DNA from: Planctomycetota bacterium | GTDB lineage: Bacteria; Planctomycetota; Planctomycetia; Pirellulales; UBA1268 | Assembly (NCBI GenBank): GCA_018970605.1 | Contig: JAGWWA010000017.1 | Span: 1-35,093 of the forward strand | Reading direction: 5' to 3' | DNA: 35,093 nt | Shown here: piece by piece, positions 9,359 to 18,143 of the stretch | How positions within the stretch are numbered: the first letter of the stretch is position 1 | Layout: the number at the start of each line of letters is the position of its first letter | Translations under genes and position numbers: made by a program | Notes under the pieces: generated by a model | Seen by the model: the letters and a program-made list of their open reading frames with translations, nothing else | Told to the model about the DNA's origin: nothing | The model's database searches: none

Positions 9359-11764
9359 TCAGTCGAGGGCCACGTCGGTGACGAAGAAGGCCTCCAGGCC
9401 TTCGCGGGTTGCCAGCACGACGTGCCCCCGCTGGCCGTACCGATACCCGCCGATGCCCACCAGCGGCTTGCCGTGCTGGTAGCGGTCAACGACCCTGCCG
9501 TCGGCCCAGGCGACGGTGACGGATCCGTCGGGGGCGGCGATCAGCCACTGCCGCCGCGGCGTGCCGAGCAGGTCGGCCCAGGCCACGGGTTCGATGGGCC
9601 CGTCGCGGTGCACGCCGTCGCCAAGGGGCAACTGCCATGACCGTGCGACGGTGGATGGATCGATGCCAACCGCCTGCTGACGGCCGTTTCGCTCGGAGGC
9701 GATGCCGAGAATGGCCCAGCCACCGGCGTCGGCGACCGGACCAGACGCGACCGCCACGATCGGCGGCTCCGACGTCGGGGCGGAGGCGGCCTGGGTGGCG
9801 GGCTCGGCGACGACTCGCACGATTCGGCCGTTCTCCGTGAAGGCCAGCACCTCGCGGGATGTCGCTCCGGCCAGCGGGGCTCCCATGGCGATGCCAAGCA
9901 CTGGTGTGGCCACACGGTCGTGCCACAGCCGGCGGCCGGTGATCGCGGCCGCCTCGACGCCCGCGGTACCCGTGTAGCCCACCACGATCTCGGGTGCGCC
10001 ATCGCCGTCGAGATCGCCAAGTTCTGCGTCGCTGATCCCATCGTGCGCTGGGCCGCCCGATGCAGGGTAGGTCGTATGCAGTCGCCACGCGTCGTCGAAC
10101 ACGAACACGTGCTGCCCGCCGCGGCGGCCCGCGAGCCACCACCGGCTGCCGTCGTGCCCCAGCGCGGTGCGCAGGAATCCGACGCCCGCATCGGCCGGCA
10201 GGTCGAGCTCGTGTCGGCTGCGTTCCACGCCCTTCGCGTCGAGTTCGACGACCGTTCGCCACCCGTCCAGGGCCACGATCCGTGGCTCAGCCGCGCCATG
10301 GGCCTCGTCGAGACAGACCACATTGCCTGGCAGCGCCACGCCGGCTGCCCGCCAGGCATGCTCCAGCTTGAACCTCACAGGCTGCCGCCGCGGTGCGATC
10401 ACCTGTTCGGGCAACCGCCGTCCGCCGCCGGCGGCGCGGTCGAGGTCGCGGCGATACTCGCGGAGCCGCCGCTCGTGCCGCGCCCGAACGAGGGGTTTCG
10501 TGTCGGTGTCGCGCTCCACGGCGGCGAGCGTCTCGATGATGTCGGCCCTGATCCGAGAGTGGTCACCCACGATCACGTCGGCGATCCGGCCGTCGCGGGC
10601 GACGATCACGGTGGCCGGAAACGACTCCAGGCCGAGCGCCTGGGGCGACACGCCCTGGGGGTCGCGGGCGAGTGTTCCCACGCCGCCGAACTCCGCCAGC
10701 TTCTTGCGGATGTCCGGCAGCGGTTCGTCGTCTGGATCGAGGCTCACCGCGACGTGTCTGACGGCGGGCTGGGCGCCGCGGTGAGTGCGGGCGTAGTCGG
10801 CGACGAAGTCGGCGATGCCTGCGGCGACCTGCGGCAGCGACCTCGCAGCGGGGCCGCACCCCTCGAAAAAGAAGTCGAGGACGAGCGTGGCATCGCCGAT
10901 CGACTCGCGGGTGAGCGGTTCGCCGTCCACCGTCGCCAGCGTGGGCAGGTCGGCCTTCGTGCCGACCCGGGGATGCAGTGGCTGTGGCCGGTCGAGGGGT
11001 TCGAGCCGCGTGACCATCGCCGCCGCGGCCGGCACCTCGAACGCAAACGCCTCAGCCGGTACCTCGGCCTCGAAGGAGGCGTCGGTGAACTCGACCTCGA
11101 CTGCGATCCCCACCGGGGCCCCTGCTTCCCGTGACAGTCCGTCGGCATACGCGGCCGTCGGCACCCGCATTCTCCGCAGGAGTTTTGACGTGCGATCGAT
11201 CCACAGCCCCAGCACGCCGTCGGGCTTCGTGATCTCGAGGTGGGTGCAGTCGTGGCCGTCTACCTGTTCCTTGCCGACGATCCGCGGCGGCGCATCGGAC
11301 TCCGCGACAATCAGTGCGAGCGTGTCGTCGGCGAGCAGGAGCGGCAACTGGGTCGGGCAGCCGGCCTCCCCTTCGGTGAGCGTCGATCGCAGAGCGTCGT
11401 CGCTGAAAATCTGATCGAGTGTGAGTGGCGTCACCACCGGCTCGGAGAGCACCTGCCCGGGCACGGTGCCCACGGCGGCGTAGAGCGTCGTGCCGTCGGT
11501 GACGACACGGGCATCGTAGGCCTCGACGCGAATCCTGTCGGGACGCACGAACGCGACGCGGTACGGATAGGTCTGTTCGGTGGAGGATTCGCCTTGCGTC
11601 TGCCGCACGGTGACGCGGGCGTCGTCGGAATAGCGGTCGGCGGCCCGGTAGGCCTGCCCCATCTCGTCGAGGATCTGCTGGGGATCGTCGCCGCATCCGG
11701 CCAGCAGGAGCGTCACCATGGCGAGCAGGGCGTGTGGCGGCCGGAGCCGATCGAGGCGTTTCAT
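9359..11764 (-). CDS. Lipoprotein: LolA-like, thioredoxin-like and propeller-like regions
   Basis: An 801 aa envelope protein. A lipoprotein signal with lipobox LLAGC (Cys24) anchors it to a membrane. Residues about 25-250 resemble the LolA/DUF2092 lipoprotein-carrier fold (YPYRVAFVRPDRIRVEAY, HDCTHLEITKPDG, LGLWIDRTSKLLRRMRV). Residues about 265-425 form a TlpA/AhpC-type thioredoxin fold with the conserved cis-Pro loop (FPATVIVARDGRI). Its active site reads CGPA (Cys303-Ala306), so the resolving Cys is missing. The remaining 370 residues look like a beta-propeller or FG-GAP region (LGDLDGDGAPEIVVGYTG, Ca-binding DxDGD). The protein may couple redox or lipid handling to an extracellular scaffold, but this is inference. 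The ATG at 11764 is set by the lipoprotein signal; the frame stays open upstream as a shadow of the divergent gene. Confidence 0.85.
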   Translation of the reverse strand: MKRLDRLRPPHALLAMVTLLLAGCGDDPQQILDEMGQAYRAADRYSDDARVTVRQTQGESSTEQTYPYRVAFVRPDRIRVEAYDARVVTDGTTLYAAVGTVPGQVLSEPVVTPLTLDQIFSDDALRSTLTEGEAGCPTQLPLLLADDTLALIVAESDAPPRIVGKEQVDGHDCTHLEITKPDGVLGLWIDRTSKLLRRMRVPTAAYADGLSREAGAPVGIAVEVEFTDASFEAEVPAEAFAFEVPAAAAMVTRLEPLDRPQPLHPRVGTKADLPTLATVDGEPLTRESIGDATLVLDFFFEGCGPAARSLPQVAAGIADFVADYARTHRGAQPAVRHVAVSLDPDDEPLPDIRKKLAEFGGVGTLARDPQGVSPQALGLESFPATVIVARDGRIADVIVGDHSRIRADIIETLAAVERDTDTKPLVRARHERRLREYRRDLDRAAGGGRRLPEQVIAPRRQPVRFKLEHAWRAAGVALPGNVVCLDEAHGAAEPRIVALDGWRTVVELDAKGVERSRHELDLPADAGVGFLRTALGHDGSRWWLAGRRGGQHVFVFDDAWRLHTTYPASGGPAHDGISDAELGDLDGDGAPEIVVGYTGTAGVEAAAITGRRLWHDRVATPVLGIAMGAPLAGATSREVLAFTENGRIVRVVAEPATQAASAPTSEPPIVAVASGPVADAGGWAILGIASERNGRQQAVGIDPSTVARSWQLPLGDGVHRDGPIEPVAWADLLGTPRRQWLIAAPDGSVTVAWADGRVVDRYQHGKPLVGIGGYRYGQRGHVVLATREGLEAFFVTDVALD

Positions 11765-11807
11765 GACGGCATCTTGCGCCAAACCCCGCGTTGCGGGCCA
11801 GATCATT

Positions 11808-11821
11808 CTCCGGCGCCGGAG
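11808..11821. promoter_or_regulatory. 14 bp palindrome in a divergent promoter region
   Basis: CTCCGGCGCCGGAG is a perfect palindrome in the 117 bp gap between the divergent lipoprotein and LarA-like genes. It could be an operator serving both. GC-rich palindromes arise often by chance, so support is weak. No convincing -35/-10 pair was found in this gap. Confidence 0.25.
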
Positions 11822-11881
11822 CAGCGATAAGATGTCGGTTTTCCGCCCCGCCCTCACTCGTCCCCGCCCGCCCCGCCGCCC

Positions 11882-13093
11882 GTGGAAACCATCTCCCTCG
11901 AGTACGGTGCCGACGAGCCGCTCGTGCTCGAATCGCTCGATGGCGGCGCGATGGCGTTCGCCGCGCCCGCAGGCGTCGTCGGTGCCGAGGCGCGAAGCCT
12001 CGTCCTCGAGGCCGTCACGGCACCGCTCCACGGTCCGCCGCTCGCCGCCCACGTGGTGCCCGGCGACCGGGTCGTGATCGCGGTCGCCGGCGATGTCGCG
12101 CAGGCTCCGGCCGCGGTGGATGCCATCCTGGAATGCCTCGTCTCCGCAGGTGTGGCCGAGTCGGACGCGACCGTGCTCGAAGGGCCGGCGCTCGGCTTCA
12201 TGGCGTCGGGCCGGGCGGTCGCGCGGCGGTCGGTTGCCAACGCGGAGGCCTTCGATCCTGCCGTCGATGCGGCCACCTCCTACCTGGCTGCCGACGCGGC
12301 GGGCCGGCCGCTTCATCTCGCCCGCGCGCTCGTCGATGCCGACGTCGTCGTCGCGGTCGGCGAATGGGGCTTCAGCCCCGCGCTCGGTGGCCGGTCGATC
12401 GAGGGTGAGCTCTGGCCGACGTTCGCACGGGCGGAGTGTCGCAGCGACCTGCTCGTGGCCCTCGCCAGGCGGGGTCGGGGCGCCCTGGCCGACTGGAAGA
12501 GCGGCATGCAGGAGATCGCCTGGCAACTTGGCGTGTGTGCGAATCTGCGGCTCGTGCGTGGAGCGAACGCATCGCTCGCCGCGGCCCGGTTTGGCCTTCC
12601 CGACGAGGCGTCGCGTCAGGCCCGCGAGGCCGCGGCGTCCTGGTGTCCTGCGATCGACCCCATCGCCGACCTCGCGGTGGCTTCGCTCTCCGATCCCGAC
12701 GGTGGCTTCGGGGCGATCGCGGCCGCGGCTGCCGCGGCGGCACGGGTCACGAGACCGGGGGGCACGATCTGCATCGCGTGCCGCGACATCGAGCCGGCCG
12801 GCGTCATCTTGACCCGCTGGCGGCAGGGTGCGCCGCTCGAGGGGCTCTTGCACGAGGCGGTCGCGACGCACGATCCGGTGTTGATTGCCGATGCCCTGCT
12901 CACGCGGCTCTTCGCCCGGGCGATCGACGACCGTCGGCTGGTTCTCCTCTCGAACCTCAGCGAGGAGGTGGTTGAGGAACTCGAGTTCGGGTACGCGGCG
13001 AGTCCCGAGGTTGTGGAGCGGCTGGCCCACCGGGCGGAGCGGCTCGCGGTGCTCGCCGAGGCCGATCGCTGCTTCCCAAAGACGACCGACTGA
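11882..13093 (+). CDS. Degenerate LarA/DUF2088-like protein
   Basis: A 403 aa protein resembling the lactate racemase LarA (DUF2088) family. The similarity is in the N-terminal Rossmann-like segment (PGDRVVIAVAGDVAQAP, then AVDAILECLVSAGV) and in the segment DVVVAVGEWGFSPALGGRS, where LarA has its GFSGGxK signature. The family's GTHR-type motif and the His residues that serve the nickel-pincer cofactor are not visible: the first place reads EGPALGF, and the GFS segment has no neighbouring His or Lys. Racemase activity is therefore unlikely and the role is unknown. The start is GTG at 11882 with no Shine-Dalgarno; an earlier ATG at 11833 is out of frame. It is followed by a convergent intergenic hairpin repeat. 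Confidence 0.65.
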   Translation: METISLEYGADEPLVLESLDGGAMAFAAPAGVVGAEARSLVLEAVTAPLHGPPLAAHVVPGDRVVIAVAGDVAQAPAAVDAILECLVSAGVAESDATVLEGPALGFMASGRAVARRSVANAEAFDPAVDAATSYLAADAAGRPLHLARALVDADVVVAVGEWGFSPALGGRSIEGELWPTFARAECRSDLLVALARRGRGALADWKSGMQEIAWQLGVCANLRLVRGANASLAAARFGLPDEASRQAREAAASWCPAIDPIADLAVASLSDPDGGFGAIAAAAAAAARVTRPGGTICIACRDIEPAGVILTRWRQGAPLEGLLHEAVATHDPVLIADALLTRLFARAIDDRRLVLLSNLSEEVVEELEFGYAASPEVVERLAHRAERLAVLAEADRCFPKTTD

Positions 13094-13133
13094 TCCGGGT
13101 GTTGGTTTTGGGGAGCGGAGTCACTCCGCCAGG

Positions 13134-13241
13134 AAGCCCCGAGCGTGAGCGAGGGGATGGATGGTGGCGGTGGCAAGCGGCGGTTTCTGAGCCGTTTCTG
13201 AGCAGTGGCGCCCATCCCCTCGCTGGCGCTCGGGGCTTTTT
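13134..13241. repeat. Long-arm hairpin repeat, copy A
   Basis: AAGCCCCGAGCGTGAGCGAG continuing through GGGATGG (13134-13160) pairs with 13212-13238 at 25 of 27 positions. The roughly 50 nt between the arms contains a short direct repeat (TTTCTGAGC/GTTTCTGAGC). A T-run (13237-13241) ends the right arm, as in an intrinsic terminator for the LarA-like gene. It lies in the 226 bp gap (13094-13319) between convergent genes. Just before it is a second small palindrome, GCGGAGT-C-ACTCCGC (13115-13129 region). Related copies lie at 24231-24325 and 34594-34685. Confidence 0.75.
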
Positions 13242-13319
13242 GGACGTTTTGGGAAGCATGCCGCCGGCTGGGTGCGGATGCCGCGACGATGCGTGAGGAT
13301 CACGTGCGGCTCGTATGAA

Positions 13320-14264
13320 TCACCGTTGCGGGGTCACCCGGTGCCGCAGCGCATGCCTCGACCGTGGTCCCCAAACGCGCGAATCGACGCTGCCGGTCGG
13401 GAAGTCGCCGAGCACGAGGAATGAGTCTGCGTCGAGCTGCCAGCTGGTGGGCTCGTCAGACCTCGGGCGATAGTGGATGTCGCGCCAGGCGTCGATTCGT
13501 TCCACGTTTCCTCCCGCGTTCACGCTCGCCGAGCAGCCGGCCTCCGTGGGCCCAGCGACGCCCGGTGGCCATGGGACCGCGACCGTCCATGCCGCCGGCG
13601 TGCGCATGGGCAGGACGCTGCGGCGGTCGTGTGCGAGCGGTGGTTCGCGAACGAACCAGGCGACCGCGACGAGCCGGCCATCAAGGTGGCCAGCGATCAG
13701 CTGGCAGTGACCTCCTGCGGGGAGCTCCCACGCGAGCCGGGCATCCCCTACCGCAATCTGGGCTCGCGAGCCGTCTGGGCCGGCGGTGATGACAGCCGCG
13801 ATTCCCACATCGCGAACGGACTCGAGCGAGCGGTTCACCTCGGTGGCAAACGTGGCGTCGTCGAGCACCTCGGCGGGCGGCATCCGCGCGTGGCCCTCAT
13901 GGTGCTCGATCGGCACGGCGACAGGCAGCGCCACCTCCGCGAGCACCGCCGGGCTCTTCAGCACGACGTCACCCGCCACGAGCAGGTCGCCGTCGCGGAT
14001 CGCCACGTCCTCGCCGGGCAGACCGACCACGCGCTTGATCGTGGCCGCGCCATCGCCGGCGTCGACGATCCACCGCTCGTACCGTCGCGGCGTGCGGCCG
14101 CGATCGATGAGCGGGAGCCAGCCCGTGGCCACGACGTCTCCCGGCATCAGGCCCGGCGCCATCGAGACCCCGTCGATCTCGTATCGAGCTGGAGCGGCGA
14201 CAACGATCACCACTGCCGCCACGAGGGCGACCATCGCGACCACGACGCCCCGGCGGACGCTCAC
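13320..14264 (-). CDS. Signal peptidase I-like membrane protease (S26)
   Basis: A 314 aa protein with one N-terminal membrane anchor (residues 6-24) followed by a periplasmic S26 fold. The catalytic Ser is in GVSMAPGLMPGDVV (Ser34), the general-base Lys in IKRVVGLPGEDV (Lys77), and box E reads LVLGDFPTGSVDSRVWG near 285-300. The usual Asn after GD in box E is replaced by Phe, and a long insert of about 180 residues separates the Lys from box E, so this is a divergent paralogue rather than the housekeeping enzyme. Start is GTG at 14264, 4 nt after the stop of the oxidoreductase gene, so it is co-transcribed with it. No functional link to sugar metabolism is evident. Its substrate may be a subset of exported proteins. 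Confidence 0.8.
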   Translation of the reverse strand: MSVRRGVVVAMVALVAAVVIVVAAPARYEIDGVSMAPGLMPGDVVATGWLPLIDRGRTPRRYERWIVDAGDGAATIKRVVGLPGEDVAIRDGDLLVAGDVVLKSPAVLAEVALPVAVPIEHHEGHARMPPAEVLDDATFATEVNRSLESVRDVGIAAVITAGPDGSRAQIAVGDARLAWELPAGGHCQLIAGHLDGRLVAVAWFVREPPLAHDRRSVLPMRTPAAWTVAVPWPPGVAGPTEAGCSASVNAGGNVERIDAWRDIHYRPRSDEPTSWQLDADSFLVLGDFPTGSVDSRVWGPRSRHALRHRVTPQR

Positions 14265-14268
14265 GGTA

Positions 14269-15405
14269 TCAGGAAACCTTCGCCCACTGATGGCTCTGGG
14301 CGCTGGCGAGCACGGCGTCGCAGACCTTCTGGGTCTCGAGTGCGTCGCGGAACGTCGGCGGGCAGGGCTGCTTCTTCGCGTAGGCCTCGAGGAAGTCGGC
14401 CACCTGATGCACGAACGAGTGTTCGTAGCCGATCGCCAGGCCTGGCACCCACCACTTGTCCATGTAGGGATGGTCGCCGTCGGTCACGTGCACGCTTTTC
14501 CAGCCGCGCATCGGGCCGGCGTCCTTGTAATCGAACACCTGCAGGCGGTGCAGGTCGTGGAGATCCCACTTGAGGCTCATGTTCTCGCCGTTGATCTCGA
14601 ACGTGTAGAGCGCCTTGTGGCCGCGGGCATACCGAGTGCTCTCGAAGAGCCCGAGCGAGCCGTTCCTGAAGTGGCAGAGGAACGAGCAGGCGTCGTCGAT
14701 CTTCACCGGCTCGACCTTGCCGGTGAGATTGTGCTTCCGCTCCTTCACGAACGTCTCGGTCATCGCCGTGACGTCGGCCACCTGGCCATTGAGCCAGATC
14801 GCCGTGTCGATGCAGTGGGCGAGCAGATCGCCCGTCACGCCGCTGCCGGCCGCTGCCGCGTCGAGCCGCCAGAGGGCGGCCCCGCCCTGCGGCAGGTCGG
14901 CGTTGATGGTCCAGTCCTGGAGAAACTCGGCGCGGTAATGAAACACCCGGCCGAGGGCTCCCGAGTCGATGATCCGCTTGGCGAACGTCACCGCCGGGAT
15001 GCGGCGATAGTTGTACCAGACGGTGTTGGGCACGCCGGCCTTCTCGACCGCCGCGCACATCCGCTCCCCCTCGGCGACGTCCATCGACAGCGGCTTCTCG
15101 CAGAGGATCGCCTTGCCGTGCTTCGCCGCCTCGATGGCGATCTCGGCGTGGAGGTTGTTGGGCGTGCAGATGTCGATCGCATCGATGTCGTCGGCCGCCA
15201 CGAGCTTCCGCCAGTCGGTCTCGACCCGCTTGTAGCCCCAGCGGTCGGCGAACGCCCCGGCTTTGTCGGCGTCACGCGCCGCAACGGCCTGCAGCACCGG
15301 CAGGTATTCGAGGTCGAAGAAGTCTTTGACGCGGTTGTAGCCATTGGAGTGGGCGCGGCCCATGAAGCCGTAGCCGATCATGCCGATGCGGAGTTGCTTA
15401 GCCAT
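14269..15405 (-). CDS. Gfo/Idh/MocA-family oxidoreductase
   Basis: NAD(P)-dependent sugar or inositol dehydrogenase-like enzyme, 378 aa, cytosolic. The N-terminal Rossmann fold has the dinucleotide motif [12 protein letters not shown]. The family signature [15 protein letters not shown] supplies the catalytic Lys of EKP, followed by the C-terminal beta-sheet substrate domain ([32 protein letters not shown]). Substrate specificity cannot be read. The ATG at 15405 is preceded by GAGG at 8 nt spacing. The gene lies downstream of a TIM-barrel sugar isomerase and a cupin isomerase-like gene, which suggests a shared route for an uncommon sugar or polyol. A 239 bp gap separates it from the isomerase gene. 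Confidence 0.92.
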   Translation of the reverse strand: MAKQLRIGMIGYGFMGRAHSNGYNRVKDFFDLEYLPVLQAVAARDADKAGAFADRWGYKRVETDWRKLVAADDIDAIDICTPNNLHAEIAIEAAKHGKAILCEKPLSMDVAEGERMCAAVEKAGVPNTVWYNYRRIPAVTFAKRIIDSGALGRVFHYRAEFLQDWTINADLPQGGAALWRLDAAAAGSGVTGDLLAHCIDTAIWLNGQVADVTAMTETFVKERKHNLTGKVEPVKIDDACSFLCHFRNGSLGLFESTRYARGHKALYTFEINGENMSLKWDLHDLHRLQVFDYKDAGPMRGWKSVHVTDGDHPYMDKWWVPGLAIGYEHSFVHQVADFLEAYAKKQPCPPTFRDALETQKVCDAVLASAQSHQWAKVS

Positions 15406-15548
15406 GGTGGGATCCTCGAGTGTTCAGGGTTATGCGAAGGAATCCGGCTCGGGAACGGCAAAAGTCTCGTCGCCGGGGCGAGGATACGCCCAAGGCTCCT
15501 CGAGCGTTTGCCGATTCCCTCGCCTCGTCCAACGATGTGCTCCTCAAC

Positions 15549-15574
15549 CAGGAGCAGGATGCAGGAGCAGGATG
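15549..15574. repeat. 13 bp perfect tandem duplication
   Basis: CAGGAGCAGGATG occurs twice head to tail in the 239 bp gap (15406-15644) between two minus-strand genes. The unit itself contains GGAGCAGGA, so the array is internally repetitive. It is probably a replication-slippage product. Nothing else was recognised in this gap. Confidence 0.6.
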
Positions 15575-15644
15575 GATCAAGCGAAGGACGATTCTCTGCG
15601 ATGTGCTTCGATTCAGAGGAAAAGAAAGTGGAAAGAGTTGTCGG

Positions 15645-16676
15645 TCACCCCCAGCCATGGGCGTCGCGGACGGCGATCATGGTCGTGAGGATGGTGTTCC
15701 AGGTGTTCGGGCTCTCGAGCGTGGCGTTGGGGAACATGCAGCCGTCCCAGCAGATGTGCCGGATGCCCCGGTCGGCGGCCCCCTCGAGCCAGTAGCCCGA
15801 GCACTTCACGATGTCGAGCTTGCCGTTGGGGTCATCTGCCGGACAGTGCTTGCCCGTCTTGTCGTGCGACCCCGCACCGTGCACCTGGCCGTCGTTTTGG
15901 GCCACATGGAAGTCATACGTCCACGGGCGAAGCTTCTCGACCATCGCCGCGTAGGCGGGCCAGAACTCGGCCTCGGTATAGCCCGGCTTCACGAGGGCAT
16001 GCTCCGGGGCGTTGTAGCCGAGAAGATAGAGATACGTGTGGGCGAGGTCAGCCTGGAAGCCGAGCGCCTCGGGCATGCCAACCTCCTCGAGCAGGTCGAG
16101 CATATCCCTCCAGGAGTGCATGCCCGCCCAGCAGATTTCCCCCTCTGCGGCCAGTCGCTGGCCGTTGTCCCTCGCGATCTTCGCCGCCTCGCGAAAAGTC
16201 TCGGCGATCTTCATGGTGTTGGCCTTGGGATTCTCCCGCCACTTCGCCACGCCGAACTCGGCCGAGTCGATCCGGATCACGCCATACTTCCGCACTCCCT
16301 GCCGCTCGAACACCTTCGCGATCCGACAGGCCATCCTCACGGCGGACAGAAACTTCTCCCGGGCCGCGATGTCGCCCATGGCCGAGTCGCCCACCGTGCC
16401 TGGCCAGACCGGGGCCACCAGCGACCCGACCGAGAAGCCGTGGCTCGCGATCGTGTCGGCGATCTGCACGAGTTCCGAGTCGCTCGCCTCGGGGTTGGTG
16501 TGTGGCAGAAAGAGGAAGTAGTCGATGCCGTCGAACTTCTGGCCGTTCACGCTCGCGGCCGCCGTGAGTTCGAGCATCCGCTCGAGCGAGATCGGCGGCT
16601 CCTGGCCGGGATCGGTGCCCTTGCCGACAAGACCGGGCCACATGGCGTTGTGGAGCTTGGGAGCGGAGTGGGGCAT
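15645..16676 (-). CDS. TIM-barrel sugar isomerase/epimerase-like protein
   Basis: A 343 aa cytosolic protein of the xylose-isomerase-like TIM-barrel superfamily (sugar phosphate isomerase/epimerase, AP endonuclease 2 fold). Expected metal-site residues are seen along the barrel: [58 protein letters not shown] and [12 protein letters not shown]. Such enzymes act on sugars or polyols with a divalent metal; the substrate is unknown. The ATG at 16676 has GAGG about 12 nt upstream. The stretch between this gene and the upstream cupin gene is filled by MITE-like copy 2. The large number of Trp/His around the presumed active site fits a carbohydrate ligand. Confidence 0.88.
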   Translation of the reverse strand: MPHSAPKLHNAMWPGLVGKGTDPGQEPPISLERMLELTAAASVNGQKFDGIDYFLFLPHTNPEASDSELVQIADTIASHGFSVGSLVAPVWPGTVGDSAMGDIAAREKFLSAVRMACRIAKVFERQGVRKYGVIRIDSAEFGVAKWRENPKANTMKIAETFREAAKIARDNGQRLAAEGEICWAGMHSWRDMLDLLEEVGMPEALGFQADLAHTYLYLLGYNAPEHALVKPGYTEAEFWPAYAAMVEKLRPWTYDFHVAQNDGQVHGAGSHDKTGKHCPADDPNGKLDIVKCSGYWLEGAADRGIRHICWDGCMFPNATLESPNTWNTILTTMIAVRDAHGWG

Positions 16677-16734
16677 CTGTGTGAGGTCCTCTTTAAGGGC
16701 TTCGTTCAGGTCGCGAGATCACGCGAGACGTGCC

Positions 16735-16865
16735 GGGGCTGCCCGTGCCATCTCGCCGGACGTTCGCTGCGGGCATCCTGCCCTCCGCTCTCTCGATGCT
16801 GGCTGCGCTCCGCCATCCTGGCTTCGCTGGCCAGCAACGCCGGCTCGATTGGCACGGGCAGCCCC
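16735..16865 (-). mobile_element. MITE-like element, copy 2
   Basis: A 131 bp element with perfect 15 bp terminal inverted repeats: GGGGCTGCCCGTGCC (16735-16749) and GGCACGGGCAGCCCC (16851-16865). Its interior, read on the minus strand, shares AGCCAGGATGGCGGAGCGCA, GAGAGAGCGGA and GCGAACGTCCGGCGA with the copy at 7103-7232. It carries no gene and lies between the cupin and isomerase genes of a minus-strand cluster, so it is transcribed with them. No target-site duplication is obvious. Perfect termini suggest a comparatively recent insertion. Confidence 0.78.
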
Positions 16866-16883
16866 TTGCGCGAGTCATCAAGG

Positions 16884-18143
16884 TCATGCCGTTCGTCCGT
16901 TCATGGGCAGGTCGGGGTGGACGTCGGGGCCGAAGTAGCGGAGTGAGACGAGCGGGCCTGGGCCAGTGTTCTTCACCACGTAGCCGGCCGCTGCGGCGTC
17001 GGCCGAGATGAAGAGCTCGTCGGCCGTCATCTGGCCGAAGCGGATCAACGTCGGCGTCGCCACGTCGTGGCCGCCCACCGTGCCCTCGCCCTGCACCGTG
17101 ATCCAGCCGCTGGCACCCGCGTCCTTCACGGTGATGCTCGCGCCCGGCTCGAGCGTGAGTTCCTTGGCGCTGAAGAGCTGCCGGCCGTCCACCCGGCCGT
17201 ACACGATCCAGCGGTCGGTCGCGCCGGGAGCGCTGCGGCTTTCGTCCACGATCGGCTCGAGGTAGTTGCTCTCCTTGAAGTGCGTGTCGACGTTCTTCTC
17301 CCAGTCGAGCTGGCCGATGATGAAGTCGAGGTCGCGGTGCTTCTCCCCCGGCATGTCCTTGACAAGCAGGCTCCACGGCACCGCCCGCCCCTCGACGAGC
17401 GACTGAAACATCGCGAACACGTCGCTGCCCCACTGGGGCTCGTAGGTGAGCAGCGAGCCCGGAGCATGCAACACGCCCGGCGGGATCAGCCAGCCGGTGC
17501 CCCGCTTGAGGCGGTAGGCCTTGGCGAGGTCGATGATCCCGTTGTCGCCGCGGTTCCAGTTCTCCAGGCACTTCCGCACGTCGTCCTTCGTGGTGCCCGG
17601 CTCCAGGCCCATGAAGGTGTAGGGGAAGTTGTTGTCGCAGTTGTTGTACTGCGGCGGGAAGTAGTAGCTCTCGGGCTTGCCTTCCTGGCCGACGAGCTTC
17701 GCGTCGTCGAACGACTGATGCATGTGGTGCGGGATCGGCCCCATGTTGTCGAAAAACTTCGAATACACGGGCCACTTCTTGTAGCGGTCCCAGATCGCCT
17801 TCCCGACGAGCCTCGCGCCCCCCTCGCTCACCGCGTCTCGGAGCAGGAATCGTTCTCCCTCGAACACGCACCACGACAGCCCCTCGTCGGGCACGCGGCC
17901 TTCGTTGGCGGCCTCCGTCGTGCTGGCGAACCACCGTTCGTCGATGCCGCCGCGGTCGAGGCCGTAGGCGTAGTAGTCGTCTGGGTGGAGGCGGACCCGC
18001 TTGCCGGGGTGGAGGAAACTCCGCGGCACCCAGGTGGGCGAGAGTCGGAGGATGCCCCGGCCGGCGTCGAGCGCCCGGCCGAGTGCCGAGCCCACGTTCT
18101 TCGCCTCGGGCAGGATTGCGGACCCCTTCGCAGTCGCCGCCAT
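16884..18143 (-). CDS. Cupin / mannose-6-phosphate isomerase-like protein
   Basis: A 419 aa cytosolic protein with cupin-type metal-binding signatures like class I phosphomannose isomerases. GPIPHHMHQSFDDAK (near 170) supplies HxxH-type ligands and IPPGVLHAPG (near 265) the second motif. A second beta-barrel follows (ELTLEPGASITVKDAGASGWITVQGEG). It may isomerise a sugar or sugar phosphate, or bind one. The ATG at 18143 has GGAGGGG directly upstream at 5 nt spacing, and the open frame further upstream is non-coding. It leads the minus-strand group cupin protein, TIM-barrel isomerase, Gfo/Idh/MocA oxidoreductase, consistent with a catabolic sugar route. Confidence 0.82.
   Translation of the reverse strand: MAATAKGSAILPEAKNVGSALGRALDAGRGILRLSPTWVPRSFLHPGKRVRLHPDDYYAYGLDRGGIDERWFASTTEAANEGRVPDEGLSWCVFEGERFLLRDAVSEGGARLVGKAIWDRYKKWPVYSKFFDNMGPIPHHMHQSFDDAKLVGQEGKPESYYFPPQYNNCDNNFPYTFMGLEPGTTKDDVRKCLENWNRGDNGIIDLAKAYRLKRGTGWLIPPGVLHAPGSLLTYEPQWGSDVFAMFQSLVEGRAVPWSLLVKDMPGEKHRDLDFIIGQLDWEKNVDTHFKESNYLEPIVDESRSAPGATDRWIVYGRVDGRQLFSAKELTLEPGASITVKDAGASGWITVQGEGTVGGHDVATPTLIRFGQMTADELFISADAAAAGYVVKNTGPGPLVSLRYFGPDVHPDLPMNGRTA

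Noticed and set aside
11765-13030. Extension of the lipoprotein frame upstream to 13030, which would make a 1223 aa protein
   Set aside because: The extension is antisense to the LarA-like gene. The lipobox signal directly after ATG 11764 marks the real start.
15440-15530. A possible fourth, decayed hairpin-repeat copy between the isomerase and oxidoreductase genes
   Set aside because: Only short pieces such as CTCCTCGAGCG and CCCTCGCC resemble the core arm. The two arms do not pair convincingly and the gap is not between convergent genes.
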